The notes under the pieces were generated by a model. The model searched no databases, was not told the origin of the DNA, and was given only the letters and a program-made list of their open reading frames with translations. Source: Limnomonas spitsbergensis (Eukaryota; Chlorophyta; Chlorophyceae; Chlamydomonadales). Taken from it: DNA of 64,000 nt. Numbering within the stretch: the first letter of the stretch is position 1; the number at the start of each line of letters is the position of its first letter. A program made the position numbers and the translations under genes. The DNA lies in contig JAYJMM010000103.1 in assembly GCA_037349105.1 (NCBI GenBank), forward strand, positions 2,976,001-3,040,000, written 5' to 3'. Shown here one piece after another: positions 42,710-55,184 of this stretch.

Positions 42710-45700
42710 GCGATGGGTTCAGTAACTGCCTCGGGGCGGTTTATTAACTGCCTCGGGCAGGTTCAGCAACTGCCTTGGGCAGGTTCAGTAAATGCCTTGG
42801 GCAGGTTCAGTAACTGCCTTGGGCAGGTTCAGTAAATGCCTCCGGCAGGTTCAGGAACTGCCTTGGGCAGGTTCAGGAACTGCCTCCGGTAGGTTCAGGA
42901 ACTGCCTTGGGGAGGATCAGGAACTGCCTTGGGCAGGTTCAGGAACTGCCTTGGGCAGGTTCAGTAAATGCCTCCGGCGGGTTCAGGAACTGCCTTGGGC
43001 AGGTTCAGTAAATGCCTCCGGCAGGTTCAGTAACTGCCTTGGGCAGGTTCAGTAACTGCCTCCGGCAGGTTCAGTAACTGCCTCCGGTAGGTTCAGGAAC
43101 TGCCTTGGGGAGGTTCAGTAACTGCCTTGGGCAGGTTCAGTAAATGCCTCCGGCAGGTTCAGGAACTGCCTTGGGCAGGTTCAGGAACTGCCTCCGGTAG
43201 GTTCAGGAACTGCCTTGGGGAGGATCAGGAACTGCCTTGGGCAGGTTCAGGAACTGCCTCCGGTAGGTTCAGGAACTACCTTGGGGAGGTTCAGGAACTG
43301 CCTTGGGCAGGTTCAGGAACTGCCTTGGGCAGGTTCAGGAACTGCCTTGGGCAGGTTCAGGAACTGCCTCCGGCAGGTTCAGGAACTGCCTTGGGCGATT
43401 CAGGAACTGCCTTGGGCAGGTTCAGGAACTGCCATGGGGAGGTTCAGGAACTGCCTTGGGCAGGTTCAGTAAATGCCTTGGGCAGGTTCAGTAAATGCCT
43501 TAGGCAGGTTCAGTATATGCCTTGAGCAGGTTCAGTAACTGCCTTGGGCAGGTTCAGTAAATGCCTCCGGCGGGTTCAGGAACTGCCTTGGGCAGGTTCA
43601 GTAAATGCCTCCGGCAGGTTCAGTAAATGCCACCGGCAGGTTCAGGAACTGCCTCCGGTAGGTTCAGTAAATGCCTCTGGCAGGTTCAGGAACTGCCTTG
43701 GGCAGGTTCAGGAACTGCCTTGGGCAGGTTCAGGAACTGCCTTGGGCAGGTTCAGTAAATGCCTCCGGCGGGTTCAGGAACTGCCTTGGGCAGGTTCAGT
43801 AAATGCCTCCGGCAGGTTCAGTAAATGCCTCCGGCAGGTTCAGGAACTGCCTCCGGTAGGTTCAGGAACTGCCTTGGGTGGTTCAGGAACTGCCTTGGGC
43901 AGGTTCAGGAACTACCTTGGGGAGGTTCAGGAACTGCCTTGGGCAGGTTCAGGAACTGCCTTGGGCAGGTTCAGTAACTGCCTCCGGCAGGTTCAGGAAC
44001 TGCCTCCGGCAGGTTCAGGAACTACCTTGGGCAGGTTCAGGAACTGCCTCCGGTAGGTTCAGTAAATGCCTCTGGCAGGTTCAGGAACTGCCTTGGGCAG
44101 GTTCAGGAACTGCCCTGGGCAGGTTCAGGAACTGCCTTGGGCAGGTTCAGGAACTGCCTTGGGCAGGTTCAGTAAATGCCTCCGGCAGGTTCAGGAACTG
44201 CCTTGGGCAGGTTCAGTAACTGCCTTGGGCAGGTTCAGTAAATGCCTCCGGCAGGTTCAGGAACTGCCTTGGGCAGGTTCAGGGACTGCCTTGGGCAGGT
44301 TCAGGAACTGCCTTGGGCAGGTTCAGGAACTGCCTTGGGCAGGTTCAGTAAATGCCTCCGGCAGGTTCAGGAACTGCCTTGGGCAGGTTCAGTAACTGCC
44401 TTGGGCAGGTTCAGTAAATGCCTCCGGCAGGTTCAGGAACTGCCTTGGGCAGGTTCAGGAACTACCTTGGGGAGGTTCAGGAACTGCCTTGGGCAGGTTC
44501 AGGAACTGCCTTGGGCAGGTTCAGGAACTGCCATGGGGAGGTTCAGTAACTGCCTTGGGCAGGTTCAGTAAATGCCTCCGGCAGGTTCAGGAACTGCCTC
44601 CGGTAGGTTCAGGAACTACCTTGGGGAGGTTCAGGAACTGCCTTGGGCAGGTTCAGGAACTGCCTTGGGCAGGTTCAGTAACTGCCTTGGGCAGGTTCAG
44701 GAACTGCCTCCGGCAGGTTCAGGAACTGCCTTGGGCGATTCAGGAACTGCCTTGGGCAGGTTCAGGAACTGCCATGGGGAGGTTCAGGAACTGCCTTGGG
44801 CAGGTTCAGTAAATGCCTTGGGCAGGTTCAGTAAATGCCTTAGGCAGGTTCAGTATATGCCTTGAGCAGGTTCAGTAACTGCCTTGGGCAGGTTCAGTAA
44901 ATGCCTCCGGCGGGTTCAGGAACTGCCTTGGGCAGGTTCAGTAAATGCCTCCGGCAGGTTCAGTAAATGCCACCGGCAGGTTCAGGAACTGCCTCCGGTA
45001 GGTTCAGTAAATGCCTCTGGCAGGTTCAGGAACTGCCTTGGGCAGGTTCAGGAACTGCCTTGGGCAGGTTCAGGAACTGCCTTGGGCAGGTTCAGGAACT
45101 GCCTTGGGCAGGTTCAGTAAATGCCTCCGGCGGGTTCAGGAACTGCCTTGGGCAGGTTCAGTAAATGCCTCCGGCAGGTTCAGTAAATGCCTCCGGCAGG
45201 TTCAGGAACTGCCTCCGGTAGGTTCAGGAACTGCCTTGGGTGGTTCAGGAACTGCCTTGGGCAGGTTCAGGAACTACCTTGGGGAGGTTCAGGAACTGCC
45301 TTGGGCAGGTTCAGGAACTGCCTTGGGCAGGTTCAGTAACTGCCTCCGGCAGGTTCAGGAACTGCCTCCGGCAGGTTCAGGAACTACCTTGGGCAGGTTC
45401 AGGAACTGCCTCCGGTAGGTTCAGTAAATGCCTCTGGCAGGTTCAGGAACTGCCTTGGGCAGGTTCAGGAACTGCCCTGGGCAGGTTCAGGAACTGCCTT
45501 GGGCAGGTTCAGGAACTGCCTTGGGCAGGTTCAGTAAATGCCTCCGGCAGGTTCAGGAACTGCCTTGGGCAGGTTCAGTAACTGCCTTGGGCAGGTTCAG
45601 TAAATGCCTCCGGCAGGTTCAGGAACTGCCTTGGGCAGGTTCAGGGACTGCCTTGGGCAGGTTCAGGAACTGCCTTGGGCAGGTTCAGGAACTGCCTTGG

Positions 45701-48700
45701 GCAGGTTCAGTAAATGCCTCCGGCAGGTTCAGGAACTGCCTTGGGCAGGTTCAGTAACTGCCTTGGGCAGGTTCAGTAAATGCCTCCGGCAGGTTCAGGA
45801 ACTGCCTTGGGCAGGTTCAGGAACTACCTTGGGGAGGTTCAGGAACTGCCTTGGGCAGGTTCAGGAACTGCCTTGGGCAGGTTCAGGAACTGCCATGGGG
45901 AGGTTCAGGAACTGCCTTGGGCAGGTTCAGTAAATGCCTTGGGCAGGTTCAGTAAATGCCTCCGGCAGGTTCAGGAACTGCCTTGGGCAGGTTCAGGAAC
46001 TGCCTCCGGTAGGTTCAGGAACTGCGTTGGGGAGGTTCAGGAAATGCCTTGGGCAGGTTCAGTAACTGCCTTGGGCAGGTTCAGTAAATGCCTCCGGCGG
46101 GTTCAGGAACTGCCTTGGGCAGGTTCAGTAAATGCCTCCGGCAGGTTCAGGAACTGCCTTGGGCAGTTTCAGGAACTGCCTCCGGTAGGTTCAGGAACTA
46201 CCTTGGGGAGGTTCAGGAACTGCCTTGGGCAAGTTCAGTAAATGCCTTGGGCAGGTTCAGTAACTGCCTCCGGCAGGTTCAGTAACTGCCTTGGGCAGGT
46301 TCAGGAACTGCCACCGGTAGGTTCAGGAACTGCCTTGGGCAGGTTCAGGAACTGCCTTGTGCAGGTTCAGTAACTGCCTTGGGCAGGTTCAGTAAATGCC
46401 TTGGGCAGGTTCAGTAAATGCCTCCGGCAGGTTCAGGAACTGCCTTGGGCAGGTTCAGGAACTGCCTCCGGTAGGTTCAGGAACTGCCTTGGGCAGGTTC
46501 AGTAACTGCCTTGGGCAGGTTCAGGAACTGCCTTGGGCAGGTTCAGTAAATGCCTCCGGCAGGTTCAGGAACTGCCTTGGGCAGGTTCATGAACTGCCTC
46601 CGGTAGGTTCAGGGACTGCCTTGGGGAGGTTCAGGAACTGCCTTGGGCAGGTTCAGTAAATGCCTTGGGCAGGTTCAGTAAATGCCTTAGGCAGGTTCAG
46701 TAAATGCCTTGGGCAGGTTCAGTAACTGCCTTGGGCAGGTTCAGTAAATGCATCCGTCGGGTTCAGGAACTGCCTTGGGCAGGTTCAGTAAATGCCTCCG
46801 GCAGGTTCAGGAACTGCCTTGGGGAGGATCAGGAACTGCCTCCGGTAGGTTCAGGAACTGCCTTGGGCAGGTTCAGTAAATGCATCCGGCAGGTTCAGGA
46901 ACTGCCTTGGGCAGGGTCAGTAAATGCCTCCGGCAGGTTCAGGAACTGCCTTGGGCAGGTTCAGTTAATGCCTCCGGCTGGTTCAGGAACTGCCTTGGGC
47001 AGGTTCAGGAACTACCTTGGGCAAGTTCAGGAACTGCCTCCGGTAGGTTCAGGAACTACCTTGGGGAGGTTCAGGAACTGCCTTGGGCAAGTTCAGTAAA
47101 TTCCTTGGGCAGGTTCAGTAACTGCCTCCGGCAGGTTCAGTAACTGCCTCCGGCAGGTTCAGGAACTGCCTTGGGCAGGTTCAGGAACTGCCACCGGTAG
47201 GTTCAGGAACTGCCTTGGGGAGGTTCAGGAACTGCCTTGGGCAGGTTCAGTAACTGCCTCCGGCAGGTTCAGGAACTGCCTCCGGCAGGTTCAGGAACTA
47301 CCTTGGGCAGGTTCAGGAACTGCCTCCGGTAGGTTCAGTAAATGCCTCCGGCAGGTTCAGGAACTGCCTTGGGCAGGTTCAGGAACTGCCTTGGGCAGGT
47401 TCAGGAACTGCCTTGGGCAGGTTCAGGAACTGCCTTGGGCAGGTTCAGTAAATGCCTCCGGCAGGTTCAGGAACTGCCTTGGGCAGGTTCAGTAACTGCC
47501 TTGGGCAGGTTCAGTAAATGCCTCCGGCAGGTTCAGGAACTGCCTTGGGCAGGTTCAGGAACTACCTTGGGGAGGTTCAGGAACTGCCTTGGGCAGGTTC
47601 AGGAACTGCCTTGGGCAGGTTCAGGAACTGCCTTGGGTAGGTTCAGTAACTGCCTTGGGCAGGTTCAGTAAATGCCTCCGGCAGGTTCAGGAACTGCCTT
47701 GGGCAGGTTCAGGAACTACCTTGGGGAGGTTCAGGAACTGCCTTGGGCAGGATCAGTAAATGCCTCCGGCAGGTTCAGGAACTGCCTTGGGAAGGTTCAG
47801 GAACTGCCTCCGGTAGGTTCAGGAACTGCGTTGGGGACGTTCAGGAAATGCCTTGGGCAGGTTCAGTAACTGCCTTGGGCAGGTTCAGTAAATGCCTCCG
47901 GCGGGTTCAGGAACTGCCTTGGGCAGGTTCAGTAAATGCCTCCGGCAGGTTCAGGAACTGCCTTGGGCAGTTTCAGGAACTGCCTCCGGTAGGTTCAGGA
48001 ACTACCTTGGGGAGGTTCAGGAACTGCCTTGGGCAAGTTCAGTAAATGCCTTGGGCAGGTTCAGTAACTGCCTCCGGCAGGTTCAGTAACTGCCTTGGGC
48101 AGGTTCAGGAACTGCCACCGGTAGGTTCAGGAACTGCCTTGGGCAGGTTCAGGAACTGCTTTGGGCAGGTTCAGGAACTGCCTTGTGCAGGTTCAGTAAC
48201 TGCCTTGGGCAGGTTCAGTAAATGCCTCCGGCAGGTTCAGTAAATGCCTCCGGCAGGTTCAGGAACTGCCTTGGGCAGGTTCAGGAACTGCCTCCGGTAG
48301 GTTCAGGAACTGCCTTGGGCAGGTGCAGTAACTGCCTTGGGCAGGTTCAGGAACTGCCTTGGGCAGGTTCAGTAAATGCCTCCGGCAGGTTCAGGAACTG
48401 CCTTGGGCAGGTTCATGAACTGCCTCCGGTAGGTTCAGGGACTGCCTTGGGGAGGTTCAGGAACTGCCTTGGGCAGGTTCAGTAAATGCCTTGGGCAGGT
48501 TCAGTAAATGCCTTAGGCAGGTTCAGTAAATGCCTTGGGCAGGTTCAGGAACTGCCTTGGGCAGGTTCAGTAAATGCATCCGTCGGGTTCAGGAACTGCC
48601 TTGGGCAGGTTCAGTAAATGCCTCCGGCAGGTTCAGGAACTGCCTTGGGGAGGATCAGGAACTGCCTCCGGTAGGTTCAGGAACTGCCTTGGGCAGGTTC

Positions 48701-51700
48701 AGTAAATGCATCCGGCAGGTTCAGGAACTGCCTTGGGCAGGGTCAGTAAATGCCTCCGGCAGGTTCAGGAACTGCCTTGGGCAGGTTCAGTAAATGCCTT
48801 CGGCAGGTTCAGGAACTGCCTTGGGCAGGTTCAGGAACTACCTTGGGCAAGTTCAGGAACTGCCTCCGGTAGGTTCAGGAACTACCTTGGGGAGGTTCAG
48901 GAACTGCCTTGGGCAAGTTCAGTAAATGCCTTGGGCAGGTTCAGTAACTGCCTCCGGCAGGTTCAGTAACTGCCTTGGGCAGGTTCAGGAACTGCCACCG
49001 GTAGGTTCAGGAACTGCCTTGGGCAGGTTCAGGAACTGCCTTGGGCAGGTTCAGGAACTGCCTTGGGCAGGTTCAGTAACTGCCTTGGGCAGGTTCAGTA
49101 AATGCCTCCGGCATGTTCAGTAAATGCCTCCGGCAGGTTCAGGAACTGCCTTGGGCAGGTTCAGGAACTGCCTCCGGTAGGTTCAGGAACTGCCTTGGGC
49201 AGGTTCAGTAACTGCCTTGGGCAGGTTCAGGAACTGCCTTGGGCAGGTTCAGTAAATGCCTCCGGCAGGTTCAGGAACTGCCTTGGGCAGGTTCATGAAC
49301 TGCCTCCGGTAGGTTCAGGGACTGCCTTGGGGAGGTTCAGGAACTGCCTTGGGCAGGTTCAGTAAATGCCTTGGGCAGGTTCAGTAAATGCCTTAGGCAG
49401 GTTCAGTAAATGCCTTGGGCAGGTTCAGTAACTGCCTTGGGCAGGTTCAGTAAATGCATCCGTCGGGTTCAGGAACTGCCTTGGGCAGGTTCAGTAAATG
49501 CCTTAGGCAGGTTCAGGAACTGCCTTGGGGAGGATCAGGAACTGCCTCCGGTAGGTTCAGGAACTGCCTTGGGCAGGTTCAGTAAATGCATCCGGCAGGT
49601 TCAGGAACTGCCTTGGGCAGGGTCAGTAAATGCCTCCGGCAGGTTCAGGAACTGCCTTGGGCAGGTTCAGTAAATGCCTTCGGCAGGTTCAGGAACTGCC
49701 TTGGGCAGGTTCAGGAACTACCTTGGGCAAGTTCAGGAACTGCCTCCGGTAGGTTCAGGAACTACCTTGGGGAGGTTCAGGAACTGCCTTGGGCAGGTTC
49801 AGTAACTGCCTCCGGCAGGTTCAGGAACTTCCTCCGGCAGGTTCAGGAACTACCTTGGGCAGGTTCAGGAACTGCCTCCGGTAGGTTCAGTAAATGCCTC
49901 CGGCAGGTTCAGGAACTGCCTTGGGCAGGTTCAGGAACTGCCTTGGGCAGGTTCAGGAACTGCCTTGGGCAGGTTCAGGAATTGCCTTGGGCAGGTTCAG
50001 TAAATGCCTCCGGCAGGTTCAGGAACTGCCTTGGGCAGGTTCAGTAACTGCCTTGGGCAGGTTCAGTAAATGCCTCCGGCAGGTTCAGGAACTGCCTTGG
50101 GCAGGTTCAGGAACTACCTTGGGGAGGTTCAGGAACTGCCTTGGGCAGGTTCAGGAACTGCCTTGGGCAGGTTCAGGAACTGCCTTGGGTAGGTTCAGTA
50201 ACTGCCTTGGGCAGGTTCAGTAAATGCCTCCGGCAGGTTCAGGAACTGCCTTGGGCAGGTTCAGGAACTACCTTGGGGAGGTTCAGGAACTGCCTTGGGC
50301 AGGATCAGTAAATGCCTCCGGCAGGTTCAGGAACTGCCTTGGGCAGGTTCAGGAACTGCCTCCGGTAGGTTCAGGAACTGCGTTGGGGACGTTCAGGAAA
50401 TGCCTTGGGCAGGTTCAGTAACTGCCTTGGGCAGGTTCAGTAAATGCCTCCGGCGGGTTCAGGAACTGCCTTGGGCAGGTTCAGTAAATGCCTCCGGCAG
50501 GTTCAGGAACTGCCTTGGGCAGTTTCAGGAACTGCCTCCGGTAGGTTCAGGAACTACCTTGGGGAGGTTCAGGAACTGCCTTGGGCAAGTTCAGTAAATG
50601 CCTTGGGCAGGTTCAGTAACTGCCTCCGGCAGGTTCAGTAACTGCCTTGGGCAGGTTCAGGAACTGCCACCGGTAGGTTCAGGAACTGCCTTGGGCAGGT
50701 TCAGGAACTGCCTTGGGCAGGTTCAGGAACTGCCTTGTGCAGGTTCAGTAACTGCCATGGGCAGGTTCAGTAAATGCCTCCGGCAGGTTCAGTAAATGCC
50801 TCCGGCAGGTTCAGGAACTGCCTTGGGCAGGTTCAGGAACTGCCTCCGGTAGGTTCAGGAACTGCCTTGGGCAGGTTCAGTAACTGCCTTGGGCAGGTTC
50901 AGGAACTGCCTTGGGCAGGTTCAGTAAATGCCTCCGGCAGGTTCAGGAACTGCCTTGGGCAGGTTCATGAACTGCCTCCGGTAGGTTCAGGGACTGCCTT
51001 GGGGAGGTTCAGGAACTGCCTTGGGCAGGTTCAGTAAATGCCTTGGGCAGGTTCAGTAAATGCCTTAGGCAGGTTCAGTAAATGCCTTGGGCAGGTTCAG
51101 TAACTGCCTTGGGCAGGTTCAGTAAATGCATCCGTCGGGTTCAGGAACTGCCTTGGGCAGGTTCAGTAAATGCCTCCGGCAGGTTCAGGAACTGCCTTGG
51201 GGAGGATCAGGAACTGCCTCCGGTAGGTTCAGGAACTGCCTTGGGCAGGTTCAGTAAATGCATCCGGCAGGTTCAGGAACTGCCTTGGGCAGGGTCAGTA
51301 AATGCCTCCGGCAGGTTCAGGAACTGCCTTGGGCAGGTTCAGTAAATGCCTTCGGCAGGTTCAGGAACTGCCTTGGGCAGGTTCAGGAACTACCTTGGGC
51401 AAGTTCAGGAACTGCCTCCGGTAGGTTCAGGAACTACCTTGGGGAGGTTCAGGAACTGCCTTGGGCAAGTTCAGTAAATTCCTTGGGCAGGTTCAGTAAC
51501 TGCCTCCGGCAGGTTCAGGAACTGCCTTGGGCAGGTTCAGGAACTGCCACCGGTAGGTTCAGGAACTGCCTTGGGGAGGTTCAGTAAATGCCTCCGGCAG
51601 GTTCAGGAACTGCCACCGGTAGGTTCAGGAACTGCCTTGGGCAGGTTCAGTAAATGCCTCCGGCAGGTTCAGGAACTGCCTTGGGCAGGTTCAGTAAATG

Positions 51701-53095
51701 CCTCCGGCTGGTTCAGGAACTGCCTTGGGCAGGTTCAGGAACTACCTTGGGCAAGTTCAGGAACTGCCTCCGGTAGGTTCAGGAACTACCTTGGGGAGGT
51801 TCAGGAACTGCCTTGGGCAAGTTCAGTAAATTCCTTGGGCAGGTTCAGTAACTGCCTCCGGCAGGTTCAGGAACTGCCTTGGGCAAGTTCAGGAACTGCC
51901 TCCGGTAGGTTCAGGAACTGCCTTGGAGAGGTTCAGGAACTGCCTTGGGCAAGTTCAGGAACTGCCTCCGGTAGGTTCAGGAACTACCTTGGGGAGGTTC
52001 AGGAACTGCCTTGGGCAAGTTCAGTAAATTCCTTGGGCAGGTTCAGTAACTGCCTCCGGCAGGTTCAGTAACTGCCTCCGGCAGGTTCAGGAACTGCCTT
52101 GGGCAGGTTCAGGAACTGCCACCGGTAGGTTCAGGAACTGCCTTGGGGAGGTTCAGGAACTGCCTTGGGCAGGTTCAGGAACTGCCTTGGGCAGGTTCAG
52201 TAACTGCTTTGGGCAGGTTCAGTAAATGCCTCCGGCAGGTTCAGGAACTGCCCTGGGCAGGTTCAGGAACTGCCTTGGGCAGGTTCAGTAAATGCCTTGG
52301 GCAGGTTTAGTAAATGCCTTGGGCAGGTTCAGGAACTACCTTGGGCAGGCTCAGTAAATGCCTTGTGCAGGTTCAGTAACTGGCTTGGGCAGGTTCAGTA
52401 AATGCCTCCGGCAGGTTCAGTAAATGCCTCCGGCAGGTTCAGGAACTGCCTTGGGTAGGTTCAGGAACTGCCTTGGGCAGGTTCAGGAACTGCCTTGGGC
52501 AGGTTCAGTAACTGCTTTGGGCAGGTTCAGTAAATGCCTCCGGCAGGTTCAGGAACTGCCTTGGGCAGGTTCAGGAACTGCCTCCGGTAGGTTCAGGAAT
52601 TGCCTTGGGCAGGTTCAGTAAACGCCTTCGGCAGGTTCAGTAAATGCCTTAGGCAGGTTCAGTAAATGCCTTGGGCAGGTTCAGGAACTGCCTTGGGCAG
52701 GTTCAGTAAATGCCTTGGGCAGGTTTAGTAAATGCCTTGGGCAGGTTCAGGAACTACCTTGGGGAGGTTCAGGAACTGCCTTGGGCAGGTTCAGTAACTG
52801 CCTTGGGCAAGTTCAGTAAATGCCTCCGGTAGGTTCAGTAAATGCCTTGGGCAGGTTCAGTAACTGCCTCGGGCAGGTTAAGGAACTGCCTCCGGCAGGT
52901 TCAGTAACTGCCTCCGTTAGGTTCAGTAACTGCCTTGGGCAGGTTCAGGAATTGCCTCCGGCAGGTTCAGTATCTGCCTCCGGCAAATTCAGTATCTGCC
53001 TCTGGTAGGTTCAGTAACTGCCTTGGGCAAATTCAGTAACTGCCTCTGGTAGGTTCAGTAAATGCCTCCGGTAGGTTCAGTAACTGCCTCGGTCC
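42710..53095. repeat. 10.4 kb array of a 22 bp unit with higher-order repeats, inside an ALG10 intron
   Basis: About 470 copies of a 22-base unit with two main forms, GGCAGGTTCAGGAACTGCC plus TTG or TCC, and GGCAGGTTCAGTAAATGCC plus TCC or TTG. Long blocks recur at 1362 bp (43878 to 45240, 44066 to 45428), 2552 bp (47342 to 49894, 47672 to 50224), 880 bp (48222 to 49102, 48530 to 49410) and 1672 bp (49102 to 50774). The last three are exact multiples of 22. All long open frames here are repeat translations (QELPWAGSG), not genes. The array lies between ALG10 exons 53286-53436 and 42005. Confidence 0.95.
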
Positions 53096-53469
53096 AAACA
53101 CAAAGTATGAACAAATCCCTTTACCATCACCTAATCTTAGGGGCCCAGCCGCAAGCACTCATTCCAAGGTCTCATAATGACATTTAAAGGCCATCTGAAA
53201 CTTAAAGCTTCGGGGGATGCAGCCCGTAGGGGGAGTTGGAGACCCCTTGCCCAGCCGCAAACACGGGCCTCCTTAGGGCCCTCACCTCTCCCTGCAACAC
53301 AGGAGGTGGCATAGCAGCAGCAGCCCCGTAGAGCTCACATCCGTACAGAAGAGGAACGTGTAGGCCCACAGCAACGGGAAGCAGCACAGCACCAGGGAGT
53401 TTGACACCGAGTCTGCGGCGCTGGCAACGACGGGTTCTGCGGGAGGAGAGGGGGGAGCCGCGTAGGCGC

Positions 53470-53785
53470 TGTTAGGGGCAGTACCACAGGCGGTATTGGT
53501 TGCGGCTGCTGCATGCCTCTGACCCTGCTTCTTCTGCTGCTGAGGATGATTCTCCTGCTTCTGCTTCTGCTGCGGCTACTGCATGCCTCTGACCCTGCTT
53601 CTGCTGCTGCTGAGATGATTCTCCTGCTCCTGCTGCTGCTTCTGCTGCGGTTGCTTTTGCTCCTGCTGTTGCTCCTGCTGTTGCTGCTGATTCTGCTCCT
53701 TGCCGCTGCTCCTCCTTTTGCTCCTGCTGCTGTTGCTTTTGCTCCTGCTGTTGTTCCTGCTGTTCTTGTACGCGTCCGTCCTCGA
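53470..53785. repeat. CTG/CAG-rich tract in an ALG10 intron
   Basis: CTGCTTCTGCTGCTG-type sequence on the plus strand (CAG on the ALG10 strand), directly after the short CFYIMHAIIEDG exon. Gln/Ala-rich translation could extend the exon, but family members do not have such a run, so it is treated as intron. Confidence 0.65.
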
Positions 53786-53977
53786 TGATGGCGTGCATGA
53801 TGTAGAAGCAGGCCACCAGGAGCAGTACATATTAAATTAGTTCATTTCTTTGTACTTTTTTGCACTGACCCAGCGCAGCACCGAGGGGAGCAGAGGTCGT
53901 CCTACGGAAGATACGCAGAGCACGTGTCACACAGGGCAAGTGAGGGTTTGTTACGACTTAACGAGAGTTGCATTTTA

Positions 53978-54112
53978 CACTTCCACACCTTTCTGATGGC
54001 CTTACATTTCCACACTTGGCTCAGGACCTTTCATTGCCACACCTCTCAAAAGTCCACAAATATCCACACCTTTCAAAAGCCCTACATATCCACACTTTTA
54101 TGAGGGCCTCGG
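53978..54112. repeat. ~28 bp tandem repeat with TTTCCACAC core
   Basis: About five imperfect copies of TTCCACACCTTTCAAAAGCC-like sequence (variants TTCCACACTTGGCTCAGGAC and ATCCACACTTTTATGAGGGC), in the ALG10 intron between 54270 and 53826. Confidence 0.7.
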
Positions 54113-54837
54113 ATCTCCGGCCTGTTGCACGCCCTTGGAAGGCTAGGGGGACTGCTTGGGAGATACCCATCAAACCAGGTCACAAATCTCGTCAGGGTTT
54201 ACAAATCTTGGACCCACTTCCCTCCTGTGCCAGCCTGGACCTTCCTATCCAACCCACTCATTCTGCCGAGAACCGCAAGCCCAGCAGCGCCGCTGCCGGC
54301 TGCACATCCCTGGCGATCTTGGCTGCTACGGCACTGACTATGTACAGGCCTGGCAGCGTTGTAATCTTGGGGTCCCACTGGGAGTACAGTCCCTAGCAGT
54401 ACAACCGGGTCTGTGGGATATGGAAGATCTCGTCCTGCAGCCAGCGCAGTGGGGTAAATATGGGTTCAGGGTTTAGGGCTGAGGGTTCAAGGGTGGGGGT
54501 AGAAGTAATCGCGGGCTGGGATGTGACTGGGGCAGATATGGAGCAAATCTGCCTAGAGATCGTCGCTGTCCATGCAGGTGCCTATGGAACTCGAGATTCT
54601 GCCCCCCTGAAACACCTTTTAGGCATCCGTGCATGCATGCAGTCGGGGCCCGGTCTACAGGTCCAAATCCTTGGGTCTGCCACTCGCCAAGTAGGCATCA
54701 GGCACTTGCCTGTTGACAAGCATCATGAGGGCCGCCTGTATCCCGAGCAGCAGGGCTGCGACCATGTGGACTAGAATTCCGCTCAGATCTAGGCCCGGAT
54801 CTGGGCCCATGGACGTAGGACCCTTTCTGCGAGCCAT

Positions 54838-55184
54838 CCGCTGCATCTTGCTGCCAGAGGTTCGGCCAGACAGCTGTTGTGTCTGTTGAGCCGGGTTCAG
54901 ACGCGGGCCTTGCTGCTGTCGCGATGGAGCATGCCCCATTGACCCCCGCCCCTCCCAACGACCAATGGCCCTCACATTCACACCTCCCGCCAACAGGTTT
55001 CACATGTTCACACTCGAACTTTTCTCTTTAGAGCGCATCCACGCACTCGCTCGCCACCCCCGCATACTCTTATTCCTGCGCTGTGGCATATTAATAACCT
55101 TTTTATACCGACACCAAAGCAGGTCCTGCCAAGTATTACCCCGGAGTATCACCCTCGCGCAATTCGTCACACTCCGTTTTTGCA
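54838..55184. promoter_or_regulatory. Shared divergent 5' region of ALG10 and EAPP
   Basis: About 347 bases separate the chosen ALG10 start (54837) and the EAPP start (55185). An AT-rich stretch TTAATAACCTTTTTATACCG lies at about 55090-55109, upstream of EAPP. Promoter function is inferred from the layout. Confidence 0.4.

Larger units (their letters stand above)
39733..54837 (-). pseudogene. ALG10: ALG10-like dolichyl-P-Glc alpha-1,2-glucosyltransferase gene, probably inactive
   Basis: ALG10 adds the last glucose to the lipid-linked N-glycan precursor in the ER membrane. Exons on the minus strand: 54688-54837 (membrane helix, VNRQVPDAYL, then a GC donor); from 54434 (DEIFHIPQTRLYC, stop, GLYSQWDPKITTLPGLYIVS); about 53826-53787 (LLVACFYIMHAIIEDGR); 53286-53436 (FPLLWAYTFLFCTDVSSTGL); from 42005 downwards (ALAAAAAAAAFLFRQTNAVW); from 40872 (MAHPYLLADNQHYTFYVWKR); from 40056 (APAYAISWLLLGMALW to about 39733). 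EIFH-PQ, QWDP-ITTLPGLY, FRQTN-VW and ADN-HYTFYVW are hallmark motifs in the right order, and the 53286/42005 phases match. Against function: an in-frame TAG at 54393-54395, no central region between the FRQTN exon and the ADN exon, and no C-terminal end found. A working gene with sequence errors or unseen exons is possible. Confidence 0.8.

Noticed and set aside
42710..53095. Dozens of open frames with QELPWAGSG-type repeats
   Set aside because: They are translations of the 22 bp unit in all frames; period 22 shifts frame each unit, and no splice or start context supports a protein.
53787..53826. Gln/Ala-rich extension of the ALG10 CFYIMHAIIEDG exon
   Set aside because: The CAG-rich continuation has no counterpart in the family, and a GTACAA donor lies at the end of the conserved part.
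54393..54395. TAG as a reassigned sense codon
   Set aside because: DIM1 (29762-29764) and the kinase (15941-15943) both end at TAG in the expected place, so TAG is a normal stop here.
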